DNA of 64,000 nt from Aldehydirespirator sp965220485 (GTDB lineage: Bacteria; Actinomycetota; Acidimicrobiia; Acidimicrobiales; Aldehydirespiratoraceae): the NCBI GenBank assembly GCA_965220485.1, contig OZ244832.1, positions 2,542,001 through 2,606,000 of the forward strand. The letters run 5' to 3'. The notes beneath the pieces were generated by a model that did not search any database, was not told the origin of the DNA, and saw only the letters and a list, made by a program, of their open reading frames with translations. A program made the translations under genes and the position numbers. How positions within the stretch are numbered: the first letter of the stretch is position 1; every line of letters starts with the position of its first letter. Positions 51,753-60,180 of this stretch are shown piece by piece.

Positions 51753-52364
51753 CTAGCCACCACGATCCTCCTTGGGCGTCACAGTGCACCTGGCCGGGAT
51801 CTCCATATTGATAAAATCAATGTCCAGTTGCGCTGAGCGCCAAACCGATGAGGAAACAACGTCGTTGAACGTGTCCCGGAGGGCCGTGCACCGTTGCTCG
51901 TAGCTGTTGTCTTCCTCGCCGCTGATGATGTAGCAGACAAGGGGATCACCAGCCCAGAGCGAACACATGGAGTTCGGGTCGTTGTTCGCCTCGGCGGCCA
52001 CGAAGGCTGCAGCGATCTCGGCGTCGATGAGGCGCACGGCCGGGTCGGCGGGCACCTCGGACGTGTCGTCAACCACCCGCTGCACGATCAGCACCGACGA
52101 CGCGGCCAGACCGGCGATGGCGCCGACGACCAGCAGCCATTCGAGCGTGATCAACCCGCCGTCGCAACGCTGGCCGGACGCCGCCGATCGGCCACCGGCA
52201 GAGGCGGGGGCCTCTCGCCGCGGCAACCCGCCGTCGCAGCGCTGGCCGGGCGCCGACGACCGGCGACCGGCAAGGGCCTCCCCCCGCGGCACCGTGTCGC
52301 GGCGGTGGCCGGGCGCCGACGAGCGGCGGTCGGCTGTGGGCCTGCGCAGGCTGGGGTCGTGCAT
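51753..52364 (-). CDS. Flp/TadE-type pilin with repeated leader
   Basis: This 203-residue protein has its prepilin site at Gly70 followed by LITLE and the helix WLLVVGAIAGLAASSVLIV, with Gly at -1 and Glu at +5. The 70-residue leader is made of about three imperfect repeats of RRSSAPGQRCDGGL, so a second, helix-less copy of the cleavage motif (CDGGL) precedes the real one. The mature part of about 130 residues carries several cysteines. It is the last gene of the Tad operon, ten bases after tadC. It is larger than classical Flp pilins (50-60 residues), in line with actinobacterial Tad pseudopilins. A shorter true start within the leader is possible. Confidence 0.72.
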   Translation of the reverse strand: MHDPSLRRPTADRRSSAPGHRRDTVPRGEALAGRRSSAPGQRCDGGLPRREAPASAGGRSAASGQRCDGGLITLEWLLVVGAIAGLAASSVLIVQRVVDDTSEVPADPAVRLIDAEIAAAFVAAEANNDPNSMCSLWAGDPLVCYIISGEEDNSYEQRCTALRDTFNDVVSSSVWRSAQLDIDFINMEIPARCTVTPKEDRGG

Positions 52365-52374
52365 CGGCCGCGCC

Positions 52375-53199
52375 TCAGGGCAGGCCGCCGACGCCGCCGC
52401 CGCCGGTGAGCGACGTGAACGGCGGGTAGACGAGTATCCCGGCGAGGGCCAGGGCCACGCCGGTGGCGGGCACCACGATGATCTGGGCCCGGCTGGCGGC
52501 CTTCTCGCGCTGGCGGGAGGTGTTCTCGCGCCACAGGTTGTCGGCGGCCACCAGCACCGCCTCGGAGACGCGGGTGCCGCGCTCTGAGGCCAGTCCCAGC
52601 GCCGACACCACCGGCGCCAGGCTGTGGATGCCGTAGCGGTCCACGATGTCGACGAGGCCCTCCCAGGCGGGGCGGCGGTCCTGCTGGGCGGCGAGCAGGA
52701 ACCGGTGCAGCAGCCGCCAGCTGTCGCGCCGGCCGGCGCGGGCCGCGGCGAGCATGGCGACGGTCGGGTCGACGCCGGCGGACACCTGCTGGGCCACCAG
52801 CGCGATCCACACCCGGATCACCTGGTCGATCTCGGCGCGGGCCTTCTTGGCGGTGTCGCGCACGCCCAGCATGGGCAGCAGCCACCCGCCCGCGCCCACC
52901 GCGGCCACCAGCAGCACGGTGCCGATGGGGCCGCGGCCCCATACGACGCTGACGAGCGCACCGACGGCGAGCCCGCCGACGAGGCCCGCGAAGCGCTGGA
53001 CTGCGTAGGACTCCGGGGTGATGCCGGCGAGGCGCAGGTTCTGCTCGTCGCCCTGTTTGATGGTGGGCAGCAGGTCGCGCAGCGTCTCGCCGGGGGTCTG
53101 CTGGACCCGGGCCCGCTTGGGCGGTCCGACGACGCCGACCGCCACCAGCACGGCCCCGGCGAAGAACGCCAAGCCCGCCCCGAGGGCCAGGAAGTTCAC
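52375..53199 (-). CDS. tadC: TadC inner-membrane platform protein
   Basis: This is 274 residues from GTG 53197-53199. Hydrophobic segments lie at the N-terminus and around residues 70-110 and 240-265. The type II secretion F-domain covers about residues 115-235 (IRVWIALVAQQVSAGVDPTVAML, GLASERGTRVSEAVLVAADNLWRE). TadB and TadC together form the membrane platform on which the TadA motor acts to assemble Flp pili. It follows tadB by 67 bases. Gene order tadZ-tadA-tadB-tadC is standard. Confidence 0.88.
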   Translation of the reverse strand: MNFLALGAGLAFFAGAVLVAVGVVGPPKRARVQQTPGETLRDLLPTIKQGDEQNLRLAGITPESYAVQRFAGLVGGLAVGALVSVVWGRGPIGTVLLVAAVGAGGWLLPMLGVRDTAKKARAEIDQVIRVWIALVAQQVSAGVDPTVAMLAAARAGRRDSWRLLHRFLLAAQQDRRPAWEGLVDIVDRYGIHSLAPVVSALGLASERGTRVSEAVLVAADNLWRENTSRQREKAASRAQIIVVPATGVALALAGILVYPPFTSLTGGGGVGGLP

Positions 53200-53266
53200 A
53201 ACTGGTCCCGGGGGCGGTCCTGGCCCCCGAGCGTGGGAGGATCCACCAGATGGGGGGTCGGCACGC

Positions 53267-54169
53267 TCATATGGGGTCCTTGGCCCGGTTGCGGCGGCGG
53301 GGAGCCACCAGCACGGAGTTCTCCTCGCGGACCACCGAGTGGTACACCAAGAAAGCGGTGGACATCAGCAGCAGCCCCGATATGCCCACGAACACGAGCT
53401 GGCCGGTGCCCTCCTGGTAGGGATCGAAGTAGGCGGGGTTGTTGCGGTACATCATCACCACCACCCCGCCGGCGAGGCCGAGCAGCGCGATGGTCTGGGT
53501 CCACAGCTGCACCACCGCCTCGTTCTTGGAGCGGTGCAGGTCGACCACGTCGCCGATGCGGCCGCACAGGTCCAGCAGCGGGTCGGCGATCGCGCCGCCG
53601 GAGGTGGCCGCCATGCGCAGCCCCGCGGCCACCTCGGGCTCCCACACGGTGCCCTGCACGGCGAGCTCGTCGATGGCCTGCTCGAGGCCGTGCAGCTCCG
53701 CGGTGGCCGCGATGCGCTCGATCGTGGCCGCTATCTCCTTGGGGGCGTGCTCCACGCTGCCGCGCAGCGAGTCGGTGAGACCCGATCCCGACCGGGCCAG
53801 CTCGGCGAGTTGGCGGCTCCACAGCGACCACGCCAGCGCCTGGCGGGTCTGGCGCCGCCGCCGGGCCGGGGCGGCCATGAACGGCGGCAGCAGCGCGCCC
53901 AGCCCGCCCAGCAGCAAGGCCATGCCCATGAGCCCCGTCGCCGCCCAGCCCGCCACGCCGCCGCCGACCGCCGCTGCGACCTGCACCAGCACCAGCGGGC
54001 TGGCACGCCGCCTCGGAGCGGTCGGCGAGCCGTTGGAGCGTTCGGGCGCCGACGAGTCCGACCCGTTGCCGTTGCCACGGCGGGACCGGGTCCGGCTGAG
54101 CACGCCCGACAGGGCCACCAGCACCAGCCCGGCCGTCACGAGGGCGCCGAACGCCAGAGCCCGCAGCAT
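53267..54169 (-). CDS. tadB: TadB inner-membrane platform protein
   Basis: This 300-residue protein has two N-terminal membrane segments separated by a basic linker, a type II secretion F-domain at about residues 105-225 (WSLWSRQLAELARSGSGLTDSL; AAGLRMAATSGGAIADPL) and two C-terminal membrane segments. It starts at ATG 54167-54169, one base after the tadA stop, so the two are translationally coupled. It pairs with TadC in the pilus platform. Confidence 0.88.
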   Translation of the reverse strand: MLRALAFGALVTAGLVLVALSGVLSRTRSRRGNGNGSDSSAPERSNGSPTAPRRRASPLVLVQVAAAVGGGVAGWAATGLMGMALLLGGLGALLPPFMAAPARRRRQTRQALAWSLWSRQLAELARSGSGLTDSLRGSVEHAPKEIAATIERIAATAELHGLEQAIDELAVQGTVWEPEVAAGLRMAATSGGAIADPLLDLCGRIGDVVDLHRSKNEAVVQLWTQTIALLGLAGGVVVMMYRNNPAYFDPYQEGTGQLVFVGISGLLLMSTAFLVYHSVVREENSVLVAPRRRNRAKDPI

Positions 54170-54170
54170 C

Positions 54171-55448
54171 TCAGTCGCCCTCGGCCCAGTCGGAGAGGTC
54201 GAGGCCGCCCTCCTCGACCCGCTCGATCACCTCGGGGCTGCGGGGACGGCCGAACAGCGTCATCGGCCCGCCCCGCTGGCGGCGTCCGAAGATGTCGTGC
54301 ATCTCGAAGCGGTCGCCGTCGGAGCTGACCACCTCCGAGACGGTGTTGACGCCCCGGAACCCGGTGCGGGGGTCGCCGCGCAGATGCACCACCAGATGGA
54401 TCACCTCGGCGGCCTCCTGGATGAGCGCGGACTGCGACGCGGCGGTGTTGGAGGACAGGCAGTAGCGCACCAGCCGCGACAGCGCCTGGCGGGGCGAAGA
54501 TGCGTGGATGGTGGCCATCGACCCGTCGGATCCGGTGCCGCACGCGGACAGGAACGTGGCCGCCTCCGAGCCGCGCAGCTCGCCGACGACCACCCGGTCG
54601 GCGCCCGAGCGCAGCGACCGCTTGGACAGCTCCTCCATGGTGATCTCGCCGGATCCGTCGCTGTTGGCCTCCCGGGTCTCCACCGCGAAGGTCAGCGGGT
54701 GGGACTCGCCCAGGAACAGCTCGAAGGTCTGCTCGAGGGTGCACACGATCTCAGAGGGCCCCACCTCGGCCAGCAGCGCCCTCAGCAGCGTGGTCTTGCC
54801 TGAGCCCAAAGCGCCGCACACCAGCACGTTCGAAGGGCCCGGCGGGCGCACCGCGGCCCTCAGGAAGTCGCCGGCGTGCTCAGACAGCGACCCGCTGCGC
54901 ACCAGGTCCTCGATGCGGATCGCCTTCTGGCGGTGGCAGCGAACGGTGAGGAAGGGGGTGCCGCACACGGCCATCGCCGCGAAGACGCGCTCGCCGCTGC
55001 GCAGCCGCAGATCCAGCAGCGGGGCCGACTGGTCGAAGCGCCGCCCGGTCTGGCCGTGGGTGGTGGCCAGATGCGAGACGTAGCGGACCATCTCCTCCTC
55101 ATCCGCGAACACCGGCTCGCGCACATGCTCCTGGCGTCCCCCGGTGAGGCCCAGCACCGCCCGGTCGGGGCCGAACACGTAGATGTTCTCCACGTCCTTG
55201 CGGCGCAGGAAGCGCTCCATCGGCCCCGCGCCCAGCAGCGCGGCGAGCTGGTTCCACATCCACTCCAGGTCCCCGTCGGACAGCAGGCGCCCGGTGTCGT
55301 TGAGCGCCTGCGCCTCGCGGCTGCGGATCGCGGCGGAGGCCACGCCGTGGCAGGCCTCCGACACGGTCTCCCCGCCGTCTGTGGCATTGAGCCGGAACTC
55401 CTGGACCTGCGGCAGCACGACGTCCCAGATCTCCTCGCGCAGCGTCAC
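54171..55448 (-). CDS. tadA: TadA/CpaF-type pilus assembly ATPase
   Basis: This is 425 residues from GTG 55446-55448, with GGAGG nine bases upstream; the frame is open to 55541 but that part overlaps the previous gene. It is a secretion-ATPase of the TadA/CpaF group: an N-terminal domain with VENIYVFGPDRAVLGL, Walker A GALGSGKTTLL, the acidic box around VCTLEQTFELFL, Walker B region DRVVVGELRGSEAATFL and the His box GSDGSMATIHASSPRQAL. It works in the cytoplasm as a hexameric motor for Flp pilus extension, acting on TadB/TadC. It is the third gene of the operon. Confidence 0.93.
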   Translation of the reverse strand: MTLREEIWDVVLPQVQEFRLNATDGGETVSEACHGVASAAIRSREAQALNDTGRLLSDGDLEWMWNQLAALLGAGPMERFLRRKDVENIYVFGPDRAVLGLTGGRQEHVREPVFADEEEMVRYVSHLATTHGQTGRRFDQSAPLLDLRLRSGERVFAAMAVCGTPFLTVRCHRQKAIRIEDLVRSGSLSEHAGDFLRAAVRPPGPSNVLVCGALGSGKTTLLRALLAEVGPSEIVCTLEQTFELFLGESHPLTFAVETREANSDGSGEITMEELSKRSLRSGADRVVVGELRGSEAATFLSACGTGSDGSMATIHASSPRQALSRLVRYCLSSNTAASQSALIQEAAEVIHLVVHLRGDPRTGFRGVNTVSEVVSSDGDRFEMHDIFGRRQRGGPMTLFGRPRSPEVIERVEEGGLDLSDWAEGD

Positions 55449-55449
55449 C

Positions 55450-56430
55450 TCAGAGCCTCCCCTCGCGGCCGACATCGGACAGCGGCTCCGGCAGACGCTG
55501 CGGGGCTTTCCCCGCGCCGTCGGCGACCGGCTCGGGCACACGTTGTGGGACCGCCCCCGCGCCGTCGGCGACCGGTTCGGGCAGGCGCTGCGCGGGCGCC
55601 CCGGCGCCGTTGACGGCGGACCGGGCCGGCAGGCCCTCCAGCGCGCCCAGCTCGGCGCCCGCGGCGGCCTCGGGCCCGCCGGCGGCCGCGTCGAGGGCCA
55701 GCAGCGCCGAGACGCGGCCGGCGATCTTGTCGAGCGCCGCCGCGAAGGCCCGCTCCTTGCGGCCGCCCTGCAGGCGCAGCACCCGGTCGTCGGCGATCAC
55801 CGGCAGCCTGCCGGCCACCCGCAGGCCCGACTCGGCGTGGATCTCGTCGTCGCCGAGGGGGCTCGAGCCCTCGACGATCAGCAGCCGCTGCCTGCGGGCG
55901 AAGCCCAGCAGCCCGGCGTCGCGGCACACCGTCCACAGTCCCTTGGCCTGCTCGGCCGACTCCACCGGCGCGAGCACGATCACCACCGGCACGGCCCGCA
56001 GCAGGGGCAGCAGGCTCCCCCCGCCGGCCCCCAGCGGCGCCGACAGGATCACATTGCGCTCCCTGTGCACCACCATGAGGTCCTCGGCCCGCTCGGCCAG
56101 CCACCGGGCCGCGTGGCGCGCGCCCGCCGGGTGCCGCGGCGCGAACAACGCCCACAGCGACCCGTCGGACGTGTCGAGGCTGTAGCAGTGGTCCGCCAGC
56201 AGCCTCAGGGTGAGCGGCTCGCGGGCCACGATCAGCGAGGGCAGGCCCCGCACCGCCGGCGAGTAGTCGGCCCGGGCCGCCTCGCCGAAGCGCTCCGCCA
56301 GCCTGGAGCCGGAGGCGTCGGCGTCCACGAACAGCACCCGGTCCCCGGACTCGCTCCAGCGCCGGGCCAGGACGAGGCCCACGGACCCGGCGTCGAGGCT
56401 CGCCCCCGCGGCGGCGACGAGCGCTAGCAC
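55450..56430 (-). CDS. TadZ/CpaE-like ParA-family protein with degenerate P-loop
   Basis: This 326-residue protein looks like a MinD/ParA fold at the start: LVAAAGASLDAGSVGLVLAR followed by VLFVDADASGSRLAERFG. The deviant Walker A Lys and Gly-Lys-Thr are absent, as in many TadZ proteins, which act as polar localisers and not as true ATPases. The middle (VVIVLAPVESAEQAKGLW, RLLIVEGSSPLGDDE) matches later strands of the fold. The C-terminal 80 residues are Ala/Pro-rich with three 15-residue repeats of the type QRLPEPVADGAG. It starts at GTG 56428-56430 after GGAGGGTG. Its position directly before tadA supports the assignment. Confidence 0.72.
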   Translation of the reverse strand: MLALVAAAGASLDAGSVGLVLARRWSESGDRVLFVDADASGSRLAERFGEAARADYSPAVRGLPSLIVAREPLTLRLLADHCYSLDTSDGSLWALFAPRHPAGARHAARWLAERAEDLMVVHRERNVILSAPLGAGGGSLLPLLRAVPVVIVLAPVESAEQAKGLWTVCRDAGLLGFARRQRLLIVEGSSPLGDDEIHAESGLRVAGRLPVIADDRVLRLQGGRKERAFAAALDKIAGRVSALLALDAAAGGPEAAAGAELGALEGLPARSAVNGAGAPAQRLPEPVADGAGAVPQRVPEPVADGAGKAPQRLPEPLSDVGREGRL

Positions 56431-56497
56431 GGCACCCTCCGGTGGCTTCGGCGGACGCCCGCTGTGGCGGGCCGGACGAGGATCTTGATCATCGGCC

Positions 56498-57661
56498 TCA
56501 CCCGGGCTCCAGCGACTCGGCGACGGATCTCTGCCAGGCGGCGTGCCACTGTGCGTTGAGACGCTCGATCATGTCGTCCACGTCTGTGCCCACCGCCACC
56601 GGCAGCACCATGGGCGCAGCACCGAGCTCGTCGGGCAGCGACCGCCAGTACAGCCACTCCTCGGGACCGACGAACATCTGCATCTGCCCGCCGCTGTAGT
56701 TCTGGAGCTCCAGGGTGCCGATCACCGACCGGGCCTTGCCGGAGTCGTTGCCCAGCGGTGCGGCGCCGGGGTCGATCAGCAGCACCAGGTCGCCCTCGGC
56801 GACCCCGGAGGGCGCCAGGCTCGCGTCGAGCGACACGATCACCTCCAGCTCGCCGGGCCCGGCAGTGGGCTCGACCTCGGCGGCGGCCAGCGCCACCTCC
56901 TCCACCGCCGCCAACCACTGCGCCTGCCAGACGGCGTCGAGTTGTTGGGTGATCTGCTCCGCGTCGTCGCCGGGGTCCAGGTCGACGGCCAGCAGCGTGC
57001 CGCTCGCCTCTTCGAGCAGCGCCTCCCACTCGGCCCATTCCTCCGGCACCAGGAACAGCCGCATCTGCGAGCCGTCGAAGTTGGTCAGCTCGAACTGGCG
57101 CACCACATGGCGGGGCCGGCCCTCGTCGCCCTCGACCGGCTCGACTCCCGGATCCACCAGCAGCGCCAGGTCGCCTTCGGACACCTCGTCGGTGGCCAGG
57201 TGCAGATCGAGAGGAACGACCACCTCCAACTGGACGCCGACCGTCTCGACCTCGATGAACATGTCATCGCGCACCAGCGCACCGGCCGGGATCGCCTGCA
57301 CCGCCACCTTGCCGTCGAACAGCGACTGCTGCGCCGGTGTCCCCGGCAGATGCGGGATCGACCCGACCAGCACCAGATCGGACCCGAAGTCGGCCGCGGT
57401 GACGGTCTCCCCGTGCTCGATGTCCCTGAGCGCCACCAGCACCGCGGTGCGGTCGTCGAAGGCGTCGGAGGTGAGGTAGAAGCCCAGCACGCTGCCGACG
57501 AGCACGAACACGCCCCCGATGATGAACAGGAGCCGCTGGGTGGACTCGGGCATCTGGCGGCGCGTCCGCTTGGCACGCGCCGCAGCCGGCGACGGTGCGG
57601 GCTGCTCGGACGGTGCGGGCTCGGGCTGTGCGGGCTCGGGCTGGATGTCTGCATCCGTCAT
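56498..57661 (-). CDS. cpaB: CpaB/RcpC-like SAF-domain pilus protein
   Basis: This 387-residue protein has a Pro/Glu-rich cytoplasmic N-terminus, one membrane helix (LLFIIGGVFVLVGSVLGFYL), then a SAF-type domain (VALRDIEHGETVTAADFG, VAVQAIPAGALVRDDMF) and two related C-terminal segments ending in DLALLVDPG and DLVLLIDPG. Proteins of the CpaB/RcpC group stabilise the Tad pilus outside the membrane. Duplication of the DL-LL-DPG segment makes it longer than usual (about 250-300). It starts at ATG 57659-57661 with AGGAGG, the first gene of the Tad operon. Confidence 0.8.
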   Translation of the reverse strand: MTDADIQPEPAQPEPAPSEQPAPSPAAARAKRTRRQMPESTQRLLFIIGGVFVLVGSVLGFYLTSDAFDDRTAVLVALRDIEHGETVTAADFGSDLVLVGSIPHLPGTPAQQSLFDGKVAVQAIPAGALVRDDMFIEVETVGVQLEVVVPLDLHLATDEVSEGDLALLVDPGVEPVEGDEGRPRHVVRQFELTNFDGSQMRLFLVPEEWAEWEALLEEASGTLLAVDLDPGDDAEQITQQLDAVWQAQWLAAVEEVALAAAEVEPTAGPGELEVIVSLDASLAPSGVAEGDLVLLIDPGAAPLGNDSGKARSVIGTLELQNYSGGQMQMFVGPEEWLYWRSLPDELGAAPMVLPVAVGTDVDDMIERLNAQWHAAWQRSVAESLEPG

Positions 57662-57747
57662 CTTGCCATCCTCCTAATGAGTCTCAGAGCCATCCGGGAC
57701 GGCCCGGCGTGGCATCAATAGCATCTTCGATCGTTTCAAGGCAACGG

Positions 57748-57776
57748 TTGACATGACACTGACTGTCATATAGCAT
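57748..57776 (+). promoter_or_regulatory. Sigma-70-type promoter with an internal inverted repeat
   Basis: TTGACA, 17 bases, then TAGCAT, about 90 bases before the coiled-coil gene at 57867. The spacer contains ATGACA-CTGAC-TGTCAT, a perfect 6+6 inverted repeat, placed where a repressor would block polymerase. It lies in the gap divergent to the Tad operon, so one regulator could control both. Confidence 0.55.
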
Positions 57777-57866
57777 AGAGCATCGAGCCTCGCTGCCGGG
57801 CATCGACGGCAAGCCGACGGAGACCCCCGGGCCGCCACGAGCCGCCCCGCCCGAAGCGAGACCCCG

Positions 57867-58601
57867 ATGACCGCACCCGCCAACCTTCCCGCCACCACCA
57901 CAGCACCCCGCACGGACCAACCCCGCACGGACCAACCCCGCACGGACCAACCCCGCGAGCCCGCGCCAGCCGACCCTCAACCCGTCGCCATCCCGGTGCA
58001 GGCGGGCGCAGGCAGGCGCGACGCCGTGGTCACCAACATCATCCTGGGCCTCGCTGGCACCGGATTCTTGGCCGTGCTCATGTTCACGCTCACCGACATG
58101 AGCGCCAAGATCGCCCGCCTCGACAACAAGATCGGTACGGCCGAGGCCAGTCTCAACACCAAGATCGACACCAGGTTCGACAAGCTCGACACCAAGATCG
58201 ACACCAGGTTCGACAAGATCGACGCCAAGATCGACACCGAGATCGACGATCTCGAGACCAGGCTCAACACCAGGATGGACGAACTCGGTGCCAGGATCGA
58301 CACCGAGATCGACGATCTCGAGACCAGGCTCAACACCAGGATGGACGAACTCGGTGCCAGGATGGACGAGTTCGGCACCAGGATGGACAGGCTCGACGCC
58401 AGGATGGACGAGCTCGGCACCAGGATGGACAGGCTCGACGCCAGGATGGACAGGCTCGACGCCAAGACGGACGAGATGAACCTGATGCTGAGCACGCTGA
58501 TCGCCACCCTGACAGCCGGCGGCGGCGTGGACGCGGCCGCCGAAGGAGGGCTCGCAACCCCGGCGGGCGCGGGCGCCGCAGCCCCCGGCGAAGACTCCTA
58601 G
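57867..58601 (+). CDS. Membrane-anchored coiled-coil protein with hendecad and heptad repeats
   Basis: This is 244 residues. The N-terminus carries three RTDQP pentapeptide repeats. One membrane helix lies near residues 55-80 (IILGLAGTGFLAVLMFTL). Then comes a run of 11-residue repeats (TKIDTRFDKLD, AKIDTEIDDLE, TRLNTRMDELG) that change to 7-residue repeats (ARMDELG, TRMDRLD, ARMDRLD), and an Ala/Gly-rich tail. This predicts a long extended coiled coil. It is unrelated in sequence to the four basic hendecad proteins of the cassettes but has the same layout. It is divergent from the Tad operon. Function unknown. Confidence 0.7.
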   Translation: MTAPANLPATTTAPRTDQPRTDQPRTDQPREPAPADPQPVAIPVQAGAGRRDAVVTNIILGLAGTGFLAVLMFTLTDMSAKIARLDNKIGTAEASLNTKIDTRFDKLDTKIDTRFDKIDAKIDTEIDDLETRLNTRMDELGARIDTEIDDLETRLNTRMDELGARMDEFGTRMDRLDARMDELGTRMDRLDARMDRLDAKTDEMNLMLSTLIATLTAGGGVDAAAEGGLATPAGAGAAAPGEDS

Positions 58602-58699
58602 CCGACGCCCGCCGTCCGGTCGGGTCAACTTCCCGACCCCCTAACGAGACCCAGGGCCGCTCGCGGCCAAGGGCCGCGAGCGGCGTCGGGCGGTGGGGC

Positions 58700-59155
58700 T
58701 CAGGCCACCCGGCACTGCACCTGCGCCTTGTTGGGGCCGGGGGGCTGCTCGTCCGCCGCAGCCGCATAGCGGGCCGCGTCGGCGTCGAAGACGTCCGTGC
58801 CGGCCGTGGCCCTCGCGAAGTTGTTGTGCTCCACTTCGACCTCGGCGTAGAGCACGGCAATGAGGCTGCATTCCTGCCTGAAGTGCCGCTCCCAGTCGGC
58901 CCACAACTCGAAGTCCTCCGCGGACGCGGCCTTGGCGTCGGTCTCCACGTTGAGGGCCGTGTGCCTGGCCGCCGCCACACGGGCGTCGGAGTTCGAGATC
59001 CGCGCCGCGGTGTCCCGCACGCTGTCCGTCACCAACACCGTCGCCAACGCCGCCAACCCGGCCACCGCGGCGACGATCAGCAACCACTCCAGCGTGGCCA
59101 GCCCGCAGTCGCCGCGCCCGCGGCGATCCCGGTCTGGGTCGGCTACTCTCGTCAC
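58700..59155 (-). CDS. Flp-type pilin
   Basis: This 151-residue protein has a short basic leader ending CG at residue 18, followed by LATLE and the helix WLLIVAAVAGLAALATVLV: a standard prepilin peptidase site with Glu at +5. The mature extracellular part of about 110 residues is mostly helical and acidic, with two cysteines (QECSLIAVL and QVQCRVA). The first 25 mature residues are nearly identical to the pilin at 59485, so these are paralogous pilin subunits. They lie upstream of the Tad operon on the same strand. Confidence 0.82.
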   Translation of the reverse strand: MTRVADPDRDRRGRGDCGLATLEWLLIVAAVAGLAALATVLVTDSVRDTAARISNSDARVAAARHTALNVETDAKAASAEDFELWADWERHFRQECSLIAVLYAEVEVEHNNFARATAGTDVFDADAARYAAAADEQPPGPNKAQVQCRVA

Positions 59156-59484
59156 TTCCGAGTCTGCGTTTCATCTCTGATGATCCGACTCCTCCAACCT
59201 CCTCCAACGTCAGTGGTTCGCCAGCGCCCCGCCACCTCCTCCACCCAGGAGGGACTAGAAGGAAGAGGAAGTAGCGGGGTTTGGGGGCACGTTCCAGATG
59301 TGCGCGATGGGGAATCTGCCTCGTCGCCGCCCGGAAAAGTTGGCACTCCCCCAATCGAGCAACCGAGATGCGCGCGGATACGGAAAGCCGCCCTCGGCTA
59401 ACTGACTGCACGGAAGCGACGGATGTCCGCCAAGACACGAACACTGCCTCGGTGCCTCTCGAGCGACGCCATGCCATGCAGCAA
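59156..59484. other. Gap between two pilin genes
   Basis: No supported gene. It probably holds the promoter of the pilin at 58700-59155. A purine-rich stretch (about 59250-59275) is notable but unassigned. Confidence 0.5.
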
Positions 59485-59985
59485 CTATGCGTTTACGCCG
59501 AGGTAGCAACCGATCTTCGTGACATCCCAGTCCGCGTCGGAGCCAATATCGACGTCTACCGTGGGATAAACGGGCGGATCCGCAAGGACCCCGGATATGT
59601 CCTTAACCCAGAAGACCTTCATATCCTCAATATCCCCGTAGGTGATCGAGAGCCGTTTGCACTTTTTCTTGTGCGCCGAATTGAACGTCTTGACCTGCTC
59701 TGGAGTGGGAGTGGCAGGCTTTGTAGCGTCTCGGGCGTCGATCGTGACCTCTTCGGCCGCGAGTCTCGCGGCTGTGAGGCGGGCGCTCTGGCCGGCGATC
59801 TGCTCGGACGTCTCGCCTACGACGTTCGTAACCAGCACGACCGCTAGGGCGGCTAGGCCGGCTACGGCGGCGACTATCAGGAGCCACTCGAGGGTGGTGA
59901 GGCCGCTGTCGTCGCGGCGCTTCGGCCGTCGCCTGCTGATCGTCTGCTTCAGCAGGCGAGCCTTGCGGGCTAGGGGGACGGTCAT
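59485..59985 (-). CDS. Flp-type pilin
   Basis: This 166-residue protein has a 28-residue basic leader ending DDSG, then LTTLE and the helix WLLIVAAVAGLAALAVVLV, a canonical prepilin site. The mature part has a Lys-rich middle and two cysteines (KKKCKRL and KIGCYLGVNA). It is a paralogue of the neighbouring pilin, nearly identical through the helix and different afterwards, so the surface-exposed halves have diverged. It faces the divergent prepilin peptidase gene. Confidence 0.82.
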   Translation of the reverse strand: MTVPLARKARLLKQTISRRRPKRRDDSGLTTLEWLLIVAAVAGLAALAVVLVTNVVGETSEQIAGQSARLTAARLAAEEVTIDARDATKPATPTPEQVKTFNSAHKKKCKRLSITYGDIEDMKVFWVKDISGVLADPPVYPTVDVDIGSDADWDVTKIGCYLGVNA

Positions 59986-60155
59986 CGGTGTTCTCCTAAC
60001 GGGTTGTGGTCTTGTGGTTGTGTGAGTCGGTGCGGACGCCGACGATGGCGTCCGCGGCGGTCAGGGGACCAGCCAGCGCTAGAGGGTCGGCAGTCTCGGG
60101 GGCCTCGAGCCGTACGCTTTGCGGATCGCGGCCCCGAGGCTCCGACCGGTCATCC

Positions 60156-60170
60156 GGGGGGGGGGGGGGG
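60156..60170. repeat. Homopolymer tract of 15 G next to the prepilin peptidase start
   Basis: Fifteen G end ten bases before the GTG at 60181 and overlap the place where the ribosome site should be. An upstream frame from 60004 is in frame with the peptidase at the present tract length. Confidence 0.92.
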
Positions 60171-60180
60171 AGAGACTGCT

